DNA of 64,000 nt from Brytella acorum (GTDB taxonomy: Bacteria > Pseudomonadota > Alphaproteobacteria > Acetobacterales > Acetobacteraceae). This document shows, piece after piece, positions 8,169-17,553 of the stretch. The position numbers and the translations under genes were made by a program. Position 1 is the first letter of the stretch; each line of letters opens with the position of its first letter. Location of the stretch: assembly GCF_029309905.1 (NCBI RefSeq), contig NZ_JARBJP010000002.1:558001-622000 (forward strand), read 5' to 3'. The notes under the pieces were generated by a model. It saw only the letters and a list, made by a program, of their open reading frames with translations. It made no database searches and was not told where the DNA came from.

Positions 8169-9118
8169 GCATGTCGGGATCGCTCTCGCCCCGCGAGACG
8201 TTCACCGTGCGCGGCCATGAGGCCGCGGTGCAGCTTTTCCTCGACGCCCTGGCATCGGGACGCCTTCACCATGCGTGGCTTCTGCACGGCCCGGCTGGCA
8301 TCGGCAAGGCGACGCTGGCCTTTCATCTCGCGCGCGTCCTGCTGAAAGCGACGGACTCCGGCAGTCCCGCGGGCCGTCGGGTCACGGCGGGGACGCATGC
8401 GGATCTGATGGTCATCGGACGTGGGGTTGATGAACGTAAGGGACGGCTTCGTCCCGAAATCGTCGCCGACGACGTGCGACCGATCCAGTCCTTCCTGCAT
8501 CGCACCGCGGCCGAAGGCGGCTGGCGGGTCGTGATCGTGGATGGCGCGGAATTCATGAACCGGCACGCGGCCAATGGTTTGCTCAAGCTTCTTGAAGAAC
8601 CGCCCGCGCAGGTCGCGTTTTTTCTGGTGACGGCGTCGCCCGGCGGTTTATTGCCGACGATCCGAAGTCGCTGCCGCGGCCTGGCGCTTCAACCCCTGGC
8701 GGACGTGGATATGCGCGCGGTCCTGCAGACGATGGGTTATGATGCGCAGGATATGCCCCGATTGCTCGCAACGGCTCACGGTGCGCCTGGGCGGGCTGCA
8801 TTTCTCGCGCTGGATCGCGATGGGGCGATCCAGCGCCAGGTGGCCGAGTGGCTGGGTCGAGACGCTCCCCGGGTCACGGTGGAGCAGGCGGAAGCGATCG
8901 CGCGTCAGGACGATGGTTTTGCGCTGCTCTGTGATCTGCTAGGAGACGCGATGACGAGGCGCGCGCGCGAGATGGCTCTGGGAGATCGAACCACGGAAGC
9001 CGCGCGCATGGCGGCGGGTTATGCTGCTCTTTCGGCCCTGCGCCGGGAAACCGGGCGCTTCAATCTGGACAAGACACAGGCCGTTCTGCAGGCGGCCGCA
9101 ATTGTGAGTGAGTTATGA
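8165..9118 (+). CDS. holB: DNA polymerase III delta-prime subunit
   Basis: A 317-residue clamp-loader subunit. It has a Walker A GPAGIGKAT (42-50), a KLLEEPP-A motif, and the SRC-type element TIRSRCRGLALQPL. It lacks the four-Cys zinc module between the Walker A and B regions that many delta-prime and gamma subunits carry. The ATG overlapping the tmk stop was chosen over earlier in-frame codons because the ATGA junction matches the other junctions of this operon. The acting complex is the DnaX clamp loader that places the DnaN clamp. Confidence 0.93.
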   Translation: MSMSGSLSPRETFTVRGHEAAVQLFLDALASGRLHHAWLLHGPAGIGKATLAFHLARVLLKATDSGSPAGRRVTAGTHADLMVIGRGVDERKGRLRPEIVADDVRPIQSFLHRTAAEGGWRVVIVDGAEFMNRHAANGLLKLLEEPPAQVAFFLVTASPGGLLPTIRSRCRGLALQPLADVDMRAVLQTMGYDAQDMPRLLATAHGAPGRAAFLALDRDGAIQRQVAEWLGRDAPRVTVEQAEAIARQDDGFALLCDLLGDAMTRRAREMALGDRTTEAARMAAGYAALSALRRETGRFNLDKTQAVLQAAAIVSEL

Positions 9119-10656
9119 CCGCGCGCTATTACGTCACCACCCCGATCTATTACGTCAACGGTGCGCCGCATATCGGTCATGCCTACACCTCGGTTGCCGC
9201 GGATGTGCTCGCGCGGTTCCATCGCCTCGACGGTCGCGACGTCCTCTTCCTTACGGGGACGGACGAGCACGGGCAGAAAGTCGAACAGGCCGCGCAGGCA
9301 GCGGGCGTCGATACGCAAGCCTTCACGGACCGGATTTCAGGCGATTTCCGTGCTATGGCCGACGCGATGAACATTTCTTACGACGATTATATCCGCACGA
9401 CGGAGCCGCGCCATAAGCAAGCGGCGCAGTCCCTGTGGGAGAAAGTCGCGGCAAACGGGCATATCTATCTGGATGCCTATGAAGGCTGGTACGCACTGCG
9501 CGACGAGTGCTTTTACAGCGAGGACGAACTCGTCACCCGACCGGACGGCACGAAGGTCGCGCCGACGGGAGCGCCGGTCGAATGGCTGCGCGAGCCGTCC
9601 TATTTCTTCCGTCTCTCGGCGTTTCAGGACAGGCTGCTCGAATATTACGAGAGCCATCCGCATTTCATTGGCCCGGAAGCACGGCGTCGCGAAATCACCA
9701 GCTTCGTCAAGCAGGGGCTGCGCGATCTTTCCGTCAGCCGGACGAGCTTCAAATGGGGCATCCCCGTTCCGAACGATCCGGACCACGTCATGTATGTCTG
9801 GTTCGATGCCCTGGCGAACTATCTTTCGGCTCTTGGCTATCCCGACATGGCCGCGCCCAAAATGGCTTACTGGCCCGCGAACGTGCATCTCGTCGGCAAG
9901 GATATCATCCGGTTTCATGCGGTCTACTGGCCAGCCTTCCTGATGGCGGCGGGCATCGAGCTTCCGCATGCGATCATGTCCAATGGCTGGTGGACGATCG
10001 AAGGCGAGAAGATGAGCAAGTCGCTCGGAAACGTGGTGGACCCGCGCGATCTGGTCGCCGAATTCGGCCTGGACCCCGTCCGCTTCTTCCTGCTGCGCGA
10101 AGTCCCGTTCGGGGGTGACTCCGACCTGAACCGACGCTCGCTCATCAATCGCCTCAATGTGGAACTGGCCAATGATCTTGGCAATTTGGCACAACGCACC
10201 CTGAGCCAGATTGCCCGCAATCTGGGCGGTGTCCTGCCCGAACGCCCCATATTGACCGAAGACGACGCCGGGCTTCTGGCGCAGGCCTCCCTGCTGCCGG
10301 ACCTGCTGCGCAGCCAGATGAGCCGTTTTGCCCTGACGGATGGGCTCGAGGAGGTCTGGAAAGTCGTTCGAGCCTGCAATTCCTATATCGACCGTCAGGC
10401 GCCCTGGACGCTGCGCAAGACGGACCCCGAGCGCATGGCGGCCGTTCTCAGGGTTCTGCATGATGCGATCCGCGCCATCGCGACCGTTCTTCAGCCTTAC
10501 ATGCCCGACAGCATGGGCAAGCTGCTCACGCAGTTGAGCGTGAACGACGACGAGCGGAGCTTCCTCGCGCTGGACACCGCGCTGCCGGGGGGGCGTGTTC
10601 TGCCCGCGCCTCAGGGGCTTTTTCCGCGTTATGTCGCGCCGGAGAGTTCCGAATGA
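9115..10656 (+). CDS. metG: Methionyl-tRNA synthetase
   Basis: A 513-residue class I aminoacyl-tRNA synthetase that charges tRNA-Met. The HIGH motif is PHIGH (18-22), preceded by YYVTTPIYYVNG, and the KMSKS loop is EGEKMSKSLGN (about 297-307). The connective-peptide region lacks zinc-knuckle cysteines, and there is no C-terminal EMAP/OB-fold extension, so this is the short form. It starts in an ATGA overlap with holB and ends in an ATGA overlap with tatD. Confidence 0.97.
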   Translation: MTARYYVTTPIYYVNGAPHIGHAYTSVAADVLARFHRLDGRDVLFLTGTDEHGQKVEQAAQAAGVDTQAFTDRISGDFRAMADAMNISYDDYIRTTEPRHKQAAQSLWEKVAANGHIYLDAYEGWYALRDECFYSEDELVTRPDGTKVAPTGAPVEWLREPSYFFRLSAFQDRLLEYYESHPHFIGPEARRREITSFVKQGLRDLSVSRTSFKWGIPVPNDPDHVMYVWFDALANYLSALGYPDMAAPKMAYWPANVHLVGKDIIRFHAVYWPAFLMAAGIELPHAIMSNGWWTIEGEKMSKSLGNVVDPRDLVAEFGLDPVRFFLLREVPFGGDSDLNRRSLINRLNVELANDLGNLAQRTLSQIARNLGGVLPERPILTEDDAGLLAQASLLPDLLRSQMSRFALTDGLEEVWKVVRACNSYIDRQAPWTLRKTDPERMAAVLRVLHDAIRAIATVLQPYMPDSMGKLLTQLSVNDDERSFLALDTALPGGRVLPAPQGLFPRYVAPESSE

Positions 10657-11438
10657 CGGGACTGATTGACAGTCATTGCCATCTCGATCGCTTCGAGGAT
10701 GTCCCGGCGGCCCTAGCGGTCGCACAAGACGCGGGGCTGAGCGGGATGGTGACGATCGGCACGCGTCTTTCGCATGCGCCGACGCAGATCGGCCTGACGC
10801 GTTTCGATCGGCCCGAATTGCGGATATGGTGCGCGATCGGAACGCATCCGGATCATGCGCACGAGGAAGAGCTTGTCAGCGCCGACGACATCGCGGCTCT
10901 GGCCGCGCCGGACTGCGTCGTGGGGATTGGCGAGTCCGGTCTGGACTATTTTCATGGCACTCCGGCACACCGGCCACGTCAGGCGGAGAGTTTTCGTGCC
11001 CATATCGGCGCGGCTCGAAAGACGGGTCTGCCGCTCGTCATTCATGCGCGCGAAGCGGATGACGATGTGATCGCGATTTTGCGCGACGAGCATCAGACGA
11101 AGGGCGCGTTTCCTTTCCTGCTGCACTGTTTCGCCTCCGGCCCCGCTCTGGCCGAGGCCGCGATCGCGCTCGGAGGGTATGTCAGTTTTTCCGGCCTGCT
11201 GACATTTCCCAAATGTGACACGATCCGCGAGGTGGCCCGCACCGTTCCCGCCGAACGTCTGCTCGTCGAGACGGATGCGCCCTTTCTGGCGCCGGTTCCC
11301 AAGCGCGGCAAGCCGAATACACCGGGTTTCGTCGCCTATACGGCCGCCCGGCTCGCGCAGGAAAGGGGGCTTTCCATCGAAGCCTTGAGCGCCCTGACGA
11401 CCGCCAATTTTTACCGGCTGTTTCAGCGCGCCCGATGA
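10653..11438 (+). CDS. TatD-family metal-dependent hydrolase
   Basis: A 261-residue TIM-barrel hydrolase of the TatD family (deoxyribonuclease-like in characterised members; exact substrate uncertain). The metal-binding motif DSHCHLDRF sits at residues 6-14, GIGESGLDYF carries the bridging Glu, VIHAREADDDV and FLLHCFASG give further metal-binding residues, and VETDAPFLAP the terminal Asp. The metG-tatD-MBL order, each step an ATGA overlap, is conserved across many bacteria. Confidence 0.93.
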   Translation: MTGLIDSHCHLDRFEDVPAALAVAQDAGLSGMVTIGTRLSHAPTQIGLTRFDRPELRIWCAIGTHPDHAHEEELVSADDIAALAAPDCVVGIGESGLDYFHGTPAHRPRQAESFRAHIGAARKTGLPLVIHAREADDDVIAILRDEHQTKGAFPFLLHCFASGPALAEAAIALGGYVSFSGLLTFPKCDTIREVARTVPAERLLVETDAPFLAPVPKRGKPNTPGFVAYTAARLAQERGLSIEALSALTTANFYRLFQRAR

Positions 11439-12223
11439 AAATTACACTCCTCGGATGCGGTGGCTCGGCCGGCGTGCCGATGGTCGGCGGCGATGATGGA
11501 GCAGGGGTTTGGGGGCAGTGCGACCCTTCGGAACCACGGAACATCCGCAGCCGCTCTTCCATCGTCATCGAGGGGGATGACGGGCGTCGTCTGCTGGTCG
11601 ATACCGGGCCGGATCTGCGTTCGCAGCTTTTGAGCGCGCGTATTTCGGCCGTTCATGGCGTTTTTTACACGCATCCCCATAGTGATCATGTGGCGGGTCT
11701 GGATGAATTGCGGGCCATCAACCGGGTGATCGACGCGCCTTTGCCGATCGCGGCCAATGCGGAAACCATGGCTGAACTGCAATCGCGTTTTGCCTATGTT
11801 TTTCAGCCATGGAACGGGGAGGGCTTTTATCGTCCGGTGGTGGAACCCCAAATTGTGGCGGAGCGCCAATTCGTCGCGATGTGCGGATTAGGCTTCTCGG
11901 TACTGGGGCAGCGTCATGGGCGTATTCGCTCTCTGGGTCTGCGATGCGGTGACTTCGCGTACTCGACCGATGTCGATTTTTTCGATGATGGGACGCTGGA
12001 CGCTCTCGCAAATCTCGATACCTGGGTCGTCGGCTGTTTCCAGCATGACCCACATCCCGCCCATGCATGGATCGATCTCGTGCTCGAATGGAGGGCCCGC
12101 ATCCGGCCACGCCGGATGGTTCTGACGCATATGGGGCCCGACATGGACTATCGGACGCTGTGTGACGAACTGCCCGAGGGCGTCGAGCCGGGGTTTGACG
12201 GCATGGTGCTGGAAAGTCACTGA
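11435..12223 (+). CDS. MBL-fold metallo-hydrolase (PhnP-like)
   Basis: A 262-residue metallo-beta-lactamase-fold hydrolase. The metal motif H-x-H-x-D-H is TH80-PHSDH85, and later ligands occur in YSTDVDFF, CFQHDPHPAHAW and VLTHMGPDMD. The length and N-terminus (LGCGGSAGVPMVGG) match the PhnP-like family that is usually linked to tatD and metG. PhnP itself is a cyclic phosphodiesterase of phosphonate breakdown; no phn genes are here, so the role is probably general phosphodiester hydrolysis (inference). It is the last gene of the tmk operon. Confidence 0.9.
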   Translation: MKITLLGCGGSAGVPMVGGDDGAGVWGQCDPSEPRNIRSRSSIVIEGDDGRRLLVDTGPDLRSQLLSARISAVHGVFYTHPHSDHVAGLDELRAINRVIDAPLPIAANAETMAELQSRFAYVFQPWNGEGFYRPVVEPQIVAERQFVAMCGLGFSVLGQRHGRIRSLGLRCGDFAYSTDVDFFDDGTLDALANLDTWVVGCFQHDPHPAHAWIDLVLEWRARIRPRRMVLTHMGPDMDYRTLCDELPEGVEPGFDGMVLESH

Positions 12224-12564
12224 GACAGCGAATCTTCGCCGCCGTCGTTTTCTTGTTGAATCCCGGCTCTTCATGGGCATAGCCTGAACGAATCGGGTGT
12301 TCCCGACACGGTCGCCGTTGCGAGATGCGCGATCCTGCTGAAATCGGCGGACTTCAGGAGCCTTTGAGTTTCCTGAAAGTGCCATGTCAAGAAAGGGAGT
12401 TTGCCGACCCTTTTCACGTGTTCCTGAAAATTGTTCCTGCCGGATTTCGGCATGTGCCGATCCGTGGTGACAGATAAGACGTGTCTGATGTTTTCCATCG
12501 GAACATCATTTTCGAATGTCCGATGAGCCGACATCTGACCTTCTGCATAGGGAGAGTTCAGTTC
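12224..12564. other. Intergenic region upstream of prkA
   Basis: A 341-base non-coding stretch between the end of the tmk operon and prkA. It holds two exact copies of TTCCTGAAA (12370 and 12421, 51 bases apart), a candidate stress-sigma promoter, and the prkA ribosome site GGGAGAG. A short minus-strand frame crosses it but shows no recognisable protein. No strong terminator hairpin was seen behind the upstream gene. Confidence 0.6.
12500..12524 (+). promoter_or_regulatory. Candidate EcfG-like general stress promoter of prkA
   Basis: GGAAC, 16 bases, then CGAT, with the start codon 40 bases downstream. The alphaproteobacterial general stress sigma factor EcfG recognises GGAAC-N16/17-CGTT, so this is one mismatch away. 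The match is short and could be chance; the support is the function of the downstream operon. Confidence 0.3.
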
Positions 12565-14511
12565 ATGGGTTCGTTGTCTGACGTCTTCTCTTTGGCTTCC
12601 ACGATGCGCGATGAGCGACGCGAAACAGAGATGACGCTCTCTGCTTTCCTTGATCTGTGTCGCGAGGACAGCGCCTGCTACGCAAGTGCTGCGGAGCGGA
12701 TGCTCAAGGCCATCGGAGAGCCGGTGATGGTCGATACCTCACGCGATCCGCGTCTTGGCCGCATTTTCATGAACCGCACGATGCGCACCTATCCCGCGTT
12801 TTCAGATTTTTATGGCATGGAAGAAATCGTCGAGCAGATTGTCGGCTTCTTCCGGCACGCGGCCCAGGGTCTCGAGGAGCGCAAGCAGATCCTCTATCTG
12901 CTGGGGCCTGTGGGCGGCGGAAAATCGTCCCTGGGCGAGCGTCTCAAGTCGCTCATGGAGCATGAGCCGATCTACGTGCTCAAGGCGGGGCGTCATATGA
13001 GCCCCATCTTCGAAAGTCCGTTCGGCCTGTTCGATCCTGTCCGTATGGGGCCTGCGCTCGAAGCGCAATATGGCATACCAGCGCGGATCCTGACGGGGAT
13101 CGCAAGTCCCTGGGCGCTGAAGCGGCTGGAGGAATTCGACGGCGATATCTCGCGTTTCACGGTGACGAAGATTTTTCCGTCGCGTCTTAGGCAAATTGCC
13201 ATTGCCAAGACGGAGCCGGGAGATGACAACAATCAGGATGTCTCGGCGCTGGTGGGCAAGGTGGACATCCGCCAGCTCGAGCATTTCAGTCAGAATGATG
13301 CCGATGCCTACAGTTTCTCGGGGGGGCTGAACCGCGCGAACCAGGGGATTCTCGAATTCGTCGAGATGTTCAAGGCGCCCATCAAGATGTTGCACCCGTT
13401 GCTCACGGCAACGCAGGAAGGCAATTACGTGGGAACCGAGAATATCGGCGCGATCCCTTTCTCGGGCGTCATTCTTGCCCATTCCAATGAAGCGGAATGG
13501 CAGAGTTTCCGTAACAACCGCACGAACGAGGCGTTTCTCGACCGCGTCTGCGTCATCAAGGTGCCCTACTGCCTCCGGGTCACGGAGGAAGCCAAAATCT
13601 ACGAGAAGCTCATCCAGTCTTCGGCGCTTGGCGGTGCGCCCTGCGCGCCCAACACGCTGGATATGCTGGCGCGCTTCGCCGTCCTGTCGCGCATCAAGCC
13701 GCATCCGAACTCGTCGCAATATGCGAAGATGCGGGTCTATGACGGCGAGAACATCCGCGAGACCGACCCCAAGGCGCGGGCCATGCAGGAATACAAGGAT
13801 GCGGCCGGTGTCGATGAAGGCATGGACGGCGTCTCGACGCGCTTTGCTTACAAGGTTCTTTCCGCGACGTTCAATCACGATCCCAACGAGATCTCCGCCG
13901 ATCCCGTGCACCTGATGTACGTGCTCGAGCAGGCGGTCCGTCGGGAACAGTTTCCTGCGGATATCGAAGCGAATTATCTCGCTGTCCTCAAATCCGAACT
14001 GGCCCGTCGTTACGCTGATTTCCTTGGACACGAGATCCAGAAAGCCTATCTCGAAAGCTATCACGACTATGGGCAGAACCTGTTCGACCGCTATCTGGAT
14101 TACGCCGATGCCTGGATCGAAGACCAGGATTTCAAGGACCCGGATACCGGACAACTGCTCAACCGGGAGCTGCTGAACGCGGAGTTGACGAAGACCGAGA
14201 AGCCAGCGGGGATCGCCAATCCCAAGGATTTCCGCAATGAGGTCGTGAAGTTTTCTCTCAGGGCGCGGGCGAATCATGGGGGGCGCAATCCCTCATGGAC
14301 GAGTTATGAAAAAATCCGTGACGTCATCGAAAAGCGGATGTTCAGTCAGGTCGAGGATCTTCTGCCCGTCATCAGCTTCGGTTCCAAAAAGGATGGAGAG
14401 ACCGAACGCAAGCATGGTGAATTCGTCGAGCGGATGGTGGCCCGGGGCTATACGGAACGACAGGTCCGTCGGTTGGTCGAATGGTATATGCGCGTGAAGC
14501 AATCGGCCTGA
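12565..14511 (+). CDS. prkA: PrkA-type serine protein kinase / AAA+ ATPase
   Basis: A 648-residue protein equal in length to E. coli YeaG. The N-terminal AAA+ domain has Walker A LLGPVGGGKSS (about 117-127); the C-terminal part is the PrkA kinase-like domain ending in a helical region. Family members act in stationary phase, nitrogen stress or sporulation depending on the host. The ATG was chosen for its GGGAGAG ribosome site; a GTG 28 codons upstream is unlikely. It heads the prkA-yeaH-spoVR operon, a trio conserved in many proteobacteria. Confidence 0.95.
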   Translation: MGSLSDVFSLASTMRDERRETEMTLSAFLDLCREDSACYASAAERMLKAIGEPVMVDTSRDPRLGRIFMNRTMRTYPAFSDFYGMEEIVEQIVGFFRHAAQGLEERKQILYLLGPVGGGKSSLGERLKSLMEHEPIYVLKAGRHMSPIFESPFGLFDPVRMGPALEAQYGIPARILTGIASPWALKRLEEFDGDISRFTVTKIFPSRLRQIAIAKTEPGDDNNQDVSALVGKVDIRQLEHFSQNDADAYSFSGGLNRANQGILEFVEMFKAPIKMLHPLLTATQEGNYVGTENIGAIPFSGVILAHSNEAEWQSFRNNRTNEAFLDRVCVIKVPYCLRVTEEAKIYEKLIQSSALGGAPCAPNTLDMLARFAVLSRIKPHPNSSQYAKMRVYDGENIRETDPKARAMQEYKDAAGVDEGMDGVSTRFAYKVLSATFNHDPNEISADPVHLMYVLEQAVRREQFPADIEANYLAVLKSELARRYADFLGHEIQKAYLESYHDYGQNLFDRYLDYADAWIEDQDFKDPDTGQLLNRELLNAELTKTEKPAGIANPKDFRNEVVKFSLRARANHGGRNPSWTSYEKIRDVIEKRMFSQVEDLLPVISFGSKKDGETERKHGEFVERMVARGYTERQVRRLVEWYMRVKQSA

Positions 14512-14516
14512 TCGCG

Positions 14517-14533
14517 CGTTATCACCGATAACG
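14517..14533 (+). repeat. Inverted repeat CGTTATC-N3-GATAACG between prkA and yeaH
   Basis: Perfect 7-base arms with a 3-base loop, starting 6 bases after the prkA stop and ending beside the GGAG ribosome site of yeaH. In the transcript it would form a small hairpin that could affect processing or yeaH translation; alternatively it is a minor operator. Confidence 0.5.
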
Positions 14534-14544
14534 GAGCAGAATCG

Positions 14545-15852
14545 ATGGATATTCTCGATCGGCGACCAAACCCGCGCGGTAAAAATACGGAGAACCGACG
14601 GCGCGTTCTTCAGCGTGCCCGCACGGCCGTTCAGAGTGCAGTGCGCGACGCGGTGGCGCAGGGACGTATTCGCGACAGCGGGCAGGGCAGTACGGTCTCG
14701 ATTCCGGCGGACGTGCTGCACGAGCCGCGTTTTCATCGCGTTTTCAGTGAAGGTGTGCGGCAGTTCGTTCTGCCGGGCAATCGTGAATTCGTGCCGGGAG
14801 ACAAGCTGCGTCGACCGCCGGGCGGCGCGGGAGGCGGGCAGGGCGGTGGTGGCTCGGGAGAGGCCAGTGAAGACGGTGGAGGCGAGGACAGCTACCGTTT
14901 CGTGTTGTCGCGCGAGGAGTTTCTGGACCTCTTTTTCGACGATCTCGAACTTCCGGATCTGGTGAAGCGCGAACTCGCGGAAACGACGATGATCGCGAAC
15001 AGCCGGGCGGGCCATAGTTCCGAAGGCGCGCCGTCCCAACTCGATATGGGCCGGACGATGCGACGTTCCATCGCACGCCGACTGGGCCTGCGGCGTCCCA
15101 AGCCCGAGGGGCTCGAAGAAATCGAACGCGAGATCGACGTTCTGGAAGCAGAGCGTCCTCTTTCCAACGAGCGCTATGAGCGGCTTCAGTTCCTGCGAGA
15201 GCAGCGCCTGGCCCAGTCTCAGCGCATGCGGCGTATTCCCTGGGTCGATCCGGTGGATCTGCGATATCGTCGTTTCACGCCGGTGCCCAAGCCAACGACG
15301 CAGGCTGTGATGTTCTGCATCATGGATGTCTCGGGCTCGATGACCGAGAAGATGAAAGAACTGGGCAAGCAGTTCTTCATGTTGCTGCACGTCTTTCTGG
15401 AGCGTCGTTACGAAAAGCTCGACATTGTCTTTATCCGCCATGCCGAAACGGCGGAAGAAGTCGATGAGGAGACATTTTTTACCGACCCCAAAACGGGAGG
15501 CACAGTCGTCTCTACGGCGCTCGAGCAGATGCTCGCCATTCAGAAAGCCCGTTATCCGGTCGACCGATGGAATATCTACGTCGCGCAGACCTCCGACGGG
15601 GACAACATCTCCTCCGATACACCCAGGGTCGTGCAGCTTCTGACGGAAGCGATTCTTCCGCTCTCCCAGTACTACGCCTATATCGAGGTCGCAGGTTCCG
15701 GCGCCATCATACGCAGCGATAGCGATCTGTGGGGAGCCTATCGAACCCTTGCGGAAAGCCAGCCGCAGCTGGCCATTCGCAAGGTACGCGACCGGACTGA
15801 AATTTTTCCCGTTTTCCGCGAACTGTTCGCTCGACGCGAAGCAGAAACGTGA
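14545..15852 (+). CDS. yeaH: YeaH/YhbH family protein (DUF444)
   Basis: A 435-residue cytosolic protein. After a basic N-terminus comes a Gly-rich linker (about 91-112), then a von Willebrand A-like domain with MIDAS-type motif CIMDVSGSMTEKM near residue 260 and a later TSDGDN metal-site sequence. The biochemical role is unknown; homologues are co-transcribed with prkA and spoVR, and E. coli yeaG/yeaH are induced under nitrogen starvation. GGAGCAG precedes the ATG. Confidence 0.93.
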   Translation: MDILDRRPNPRGKNTENRRRVLQRARTAVQSAVRDAVAQGRIRDSGQGSTVSIPADVLHEPRFHRVFSEGVRQFVLPGNREFVPGDKLRRPPGGAGGGQGGGGSGEASEDGGGEDSYRFVLSREEFLDLFFDDLELPDLVKRELAETTMIANSRAGHSSEGAPSQLDMGRTMRRSIARRLGLRRPKPEGLEEIEREIDVLEAERPLSNERYERLQFLREQRLAQSQRMRRIPWVDPVDLRYRRFTPVPKPTTQAVMFCIMDVSGSMTEKMKELGKQFFMLLHVFLERRYEKLDIVFIRHAETAEEVDEETFFTDPKTGGTVVSTALEQMLAIQKARYPVDRWNIYVAQTSDGDNISSDTPRVVQLLTEAILPLSQYYAYIEVAGSGAIIRSDSDLWGAYRTLAESQPQLAIRKVRDRTEIFPVFRELFARREAET

Positions 15853-15864
15853 AGGTGATGCCTC

Positions 15865-17367
15865 ATGCTTTATACGGGAACTGACTGGAATTTCGACATT
15901 CTTCGAAACTGCTATGACGCCATCGAACAGATCGCCGTTGATGAACTCGGGCTGGAAGTCTACCCGAACCGCATCGAGATCATCACGTCCGAACAGATGC
16001 TGGACGTCTACACGTCGCACGGGATGCCCGTGAGTTATGCTCACTGGTCCGCCGGAAAGCGCTTCGTGACCCATGAAAATGCCTATCGGCGGGGGTTGAT
16101 GGGCCTTGCCTACGAGGTCGTGATCAATTCCAGCCCCTGCATCAGCTATCTGATGGAGGAGAATTCCGCCACGATGCAGGCGTTGGTCATCGCGCATGCG
16201 GCGTTCGGGCATAACCATTTTTTCCGTAATAACAGGCTGTTCCGCGACTGGACGGACCCGACGCAGATCCTCGATTATCTCGAATTCGCGCGCTCCTATA
16301 TCGCGCGCTGTGAAGATCGATATGGCGTAAAAGCGGTCGAGCGCATTCTCGATGCTGCCCATGCCCTGCAAGGGCAGGGGGTGGATCGTCACCTTGGCAA
16401 CAAGCGTGTGGATCTTCGCGCCGAGGCGGATCGCGCGCGGGAGCGGCGGGAATACGAAGACCAGCGTTTCAACGATCTGTGGCGTACGGTCCCCAAAGCC
16501 GAGCTTGTGACACCGAACAGGGAGAGTTCTTCGGCGCAGGATGGCGCTCAAGGCATGCCGGAGGAAAATCTTCTCTATTTTCTGGAGAAGCATGCTCCCA
16601 GGCTGGAGTCCTGGGAACGCGAGATTATTCGTATCGTCCGTCTGACGGCGCAGTATTTTTACCCGCAGCTACAGGCGAAGGTCATGAACGAGGGCTGCGC
16701 CACCTGGGTGCATGATTTCATCATGCGGCGTCTTCATGAAAAGTCGCTCATCGATGATTCGGCGATGCTCGAGACCATTCACTCCACAACGAACGTCATC
16801 GCCCAGTTCGGTTTCGATCAGGGTGGGGGGCCGAACTTCAATCCCTATGCGCTGGGCTTCGCCATGATGACGGATATCGCCCGCATCTGCGCTACCCCGA
16901 CCGAGGAAGATCGGCGCTGGTTTCCGGACATCGCCGGAAACGGCGATCCGATCGGCACGCTGAAGTTCGGTTGGGCGGAGTATCGGGACGAGAGCTTCAT
17001 CCAGCAGTTTCTATCGCCGAAGGTGATCCGGGATCTGAAGCTCTTCAGGCTGACGGACAACCTCTCCGAGCCCTACCTCCTGGTCGACGCCATCCATAAC
17101 GAAGACGGCTACCGGGACATCCGGCGCACGGTTGCGGCGTCTTACGATCCGGGCGCGCTGGCTGAGGAAATCGAAATCGTCGGGGCGGACATGCAGGGCG
17201 ACCGTGTTCTGCGCCTGGAGCATCGCACGCTTGCCGGACGATTGTTGGACCCGACGGATGCACGTCTCACTCTGGCTCATCTTGCCGATTTATGGGGGTA
17301 TGGTGTGAGCCTGAGAGAGGTTGATCAGCAGACCGGCCGGGAACTGGGTGTTTATCGCGCCGATTAG
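15865..17367 (+). CDS. SpoVR family protein
   Basis: A 500-residue SpoVR-family protein (E. coli YcgB type). Recognisable elements are the N-terminal DELGLEVYPNRIEIITSEQM, the His-rich HAAFGHNHFFRNN (about 112-124), NEGCATWVHDFIMRRLHEK (about 274-292) with Glu/His residues that resemble a metal site, and NFNPYALGFAMM. In Bacillus the family affects spore cortex formation; in non-sporulating proteobacteria its role is undefined. It follows yeaH by 12 bases and ends the operon. Confidence 0.95.
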   Translation: MLYTGTDWNFDILRNCYDAIEQIAVDELGLEVYPNRIEIITSEQMLDVYTSHGMPVSYAHWSAGKRFVTHENAYRRGLMGLAYEVVINSSPCISYLMEENSATMQALVIAHAAFGHNHFFRNNRLFRDWTDPTQILDYLEFARSYIARCEDRYGVKAVERILDAAHALQGQGVDRHLGNKRVDLRAEADRARERREYEDQRFNDLWRTVPKAELVTPNRESSSAQDGAQGMPEENLLYFLEKHAPRLESWEREIIRIVRLTAQYFYPQLQAKVMNEGCATWVHDFIMRRLHEKSLIDDSAMLETIHSTTNVIAQFGFDQGGGPNFNPYALGFAMMTDIARICATPTEEDRRWFPDIAGNGDPIGTLKFGWAEYRDESFIQQFLSPKVIRDLKLFRLTDNLSEPYLLVDAIHNEDGYRDIRRTVAASYDPGALAEEIEIVGADMQGDRVLRLEHRTLAGRLLDPTDARLTLAHLADLWGYGVSLREVDQQTGRELGVYRAD

Positions 17368-17437
17368 GCGCTCTTTTCGTGTGTCTGACGTTTCTCAGGA
17401 GCCTGACGTAGAGAGCCACGTCCTGCGTCAGGTAGGA

Positions 17438-17465
17438 TTGCCAAGTATATAAGTTGGCATAATAT
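17438..17465 (+). promoter_or_regulatory. Candidate promoter with overlapping inverted repeat
   Basis: TTGCCA and TAATAT are separated by 16 bases, a plausible -35/-10 pair. The inverted repeat TGCCAA-N9-TTGGCA (17439-17459) starts in the -35 box and ends at the -10 box, a typical repressor position. If used, this promoter would give a leader of nearly 400 bases. Confidence 0.4.
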
Positions 17466-17553
17466 ATCTTATCGAACTAACGTACAACTGTCGAACGCAG
17501 ATAAGTTCGCGCACTCGCCGCCGAATGTTTTGATTTTCGATCTTTGCAGATAT

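Noticed and set aside
9337-10725. Stop-free minus-strand frame of 462 codons opposite metG
   Set aside because: Antisense shadow of a conserved synthetase gene; no ribosome site or domain.
12271-12534. Small minus-strand frame (87 codons) in the region upstream of prkA
   Set aside because: No known domain, no clear ribosome site, and it overlaps the probable prkA promoter; kept as non-coding.
12802-14277. Stop-free minus-strand frame of 491 codons opposite prkA
   Set aside because: Antisense shadow of prkA with no recognisable protein features.
14293-16593. Stop-free minus-strand frame of 766 codons opposite yeaH and spoVR
   Set aside because: It is the mirror of two well-supported genes; such frames are common in GC-rich genomes, and the translated product shows no domain and an odd Arg/His-rich composition.
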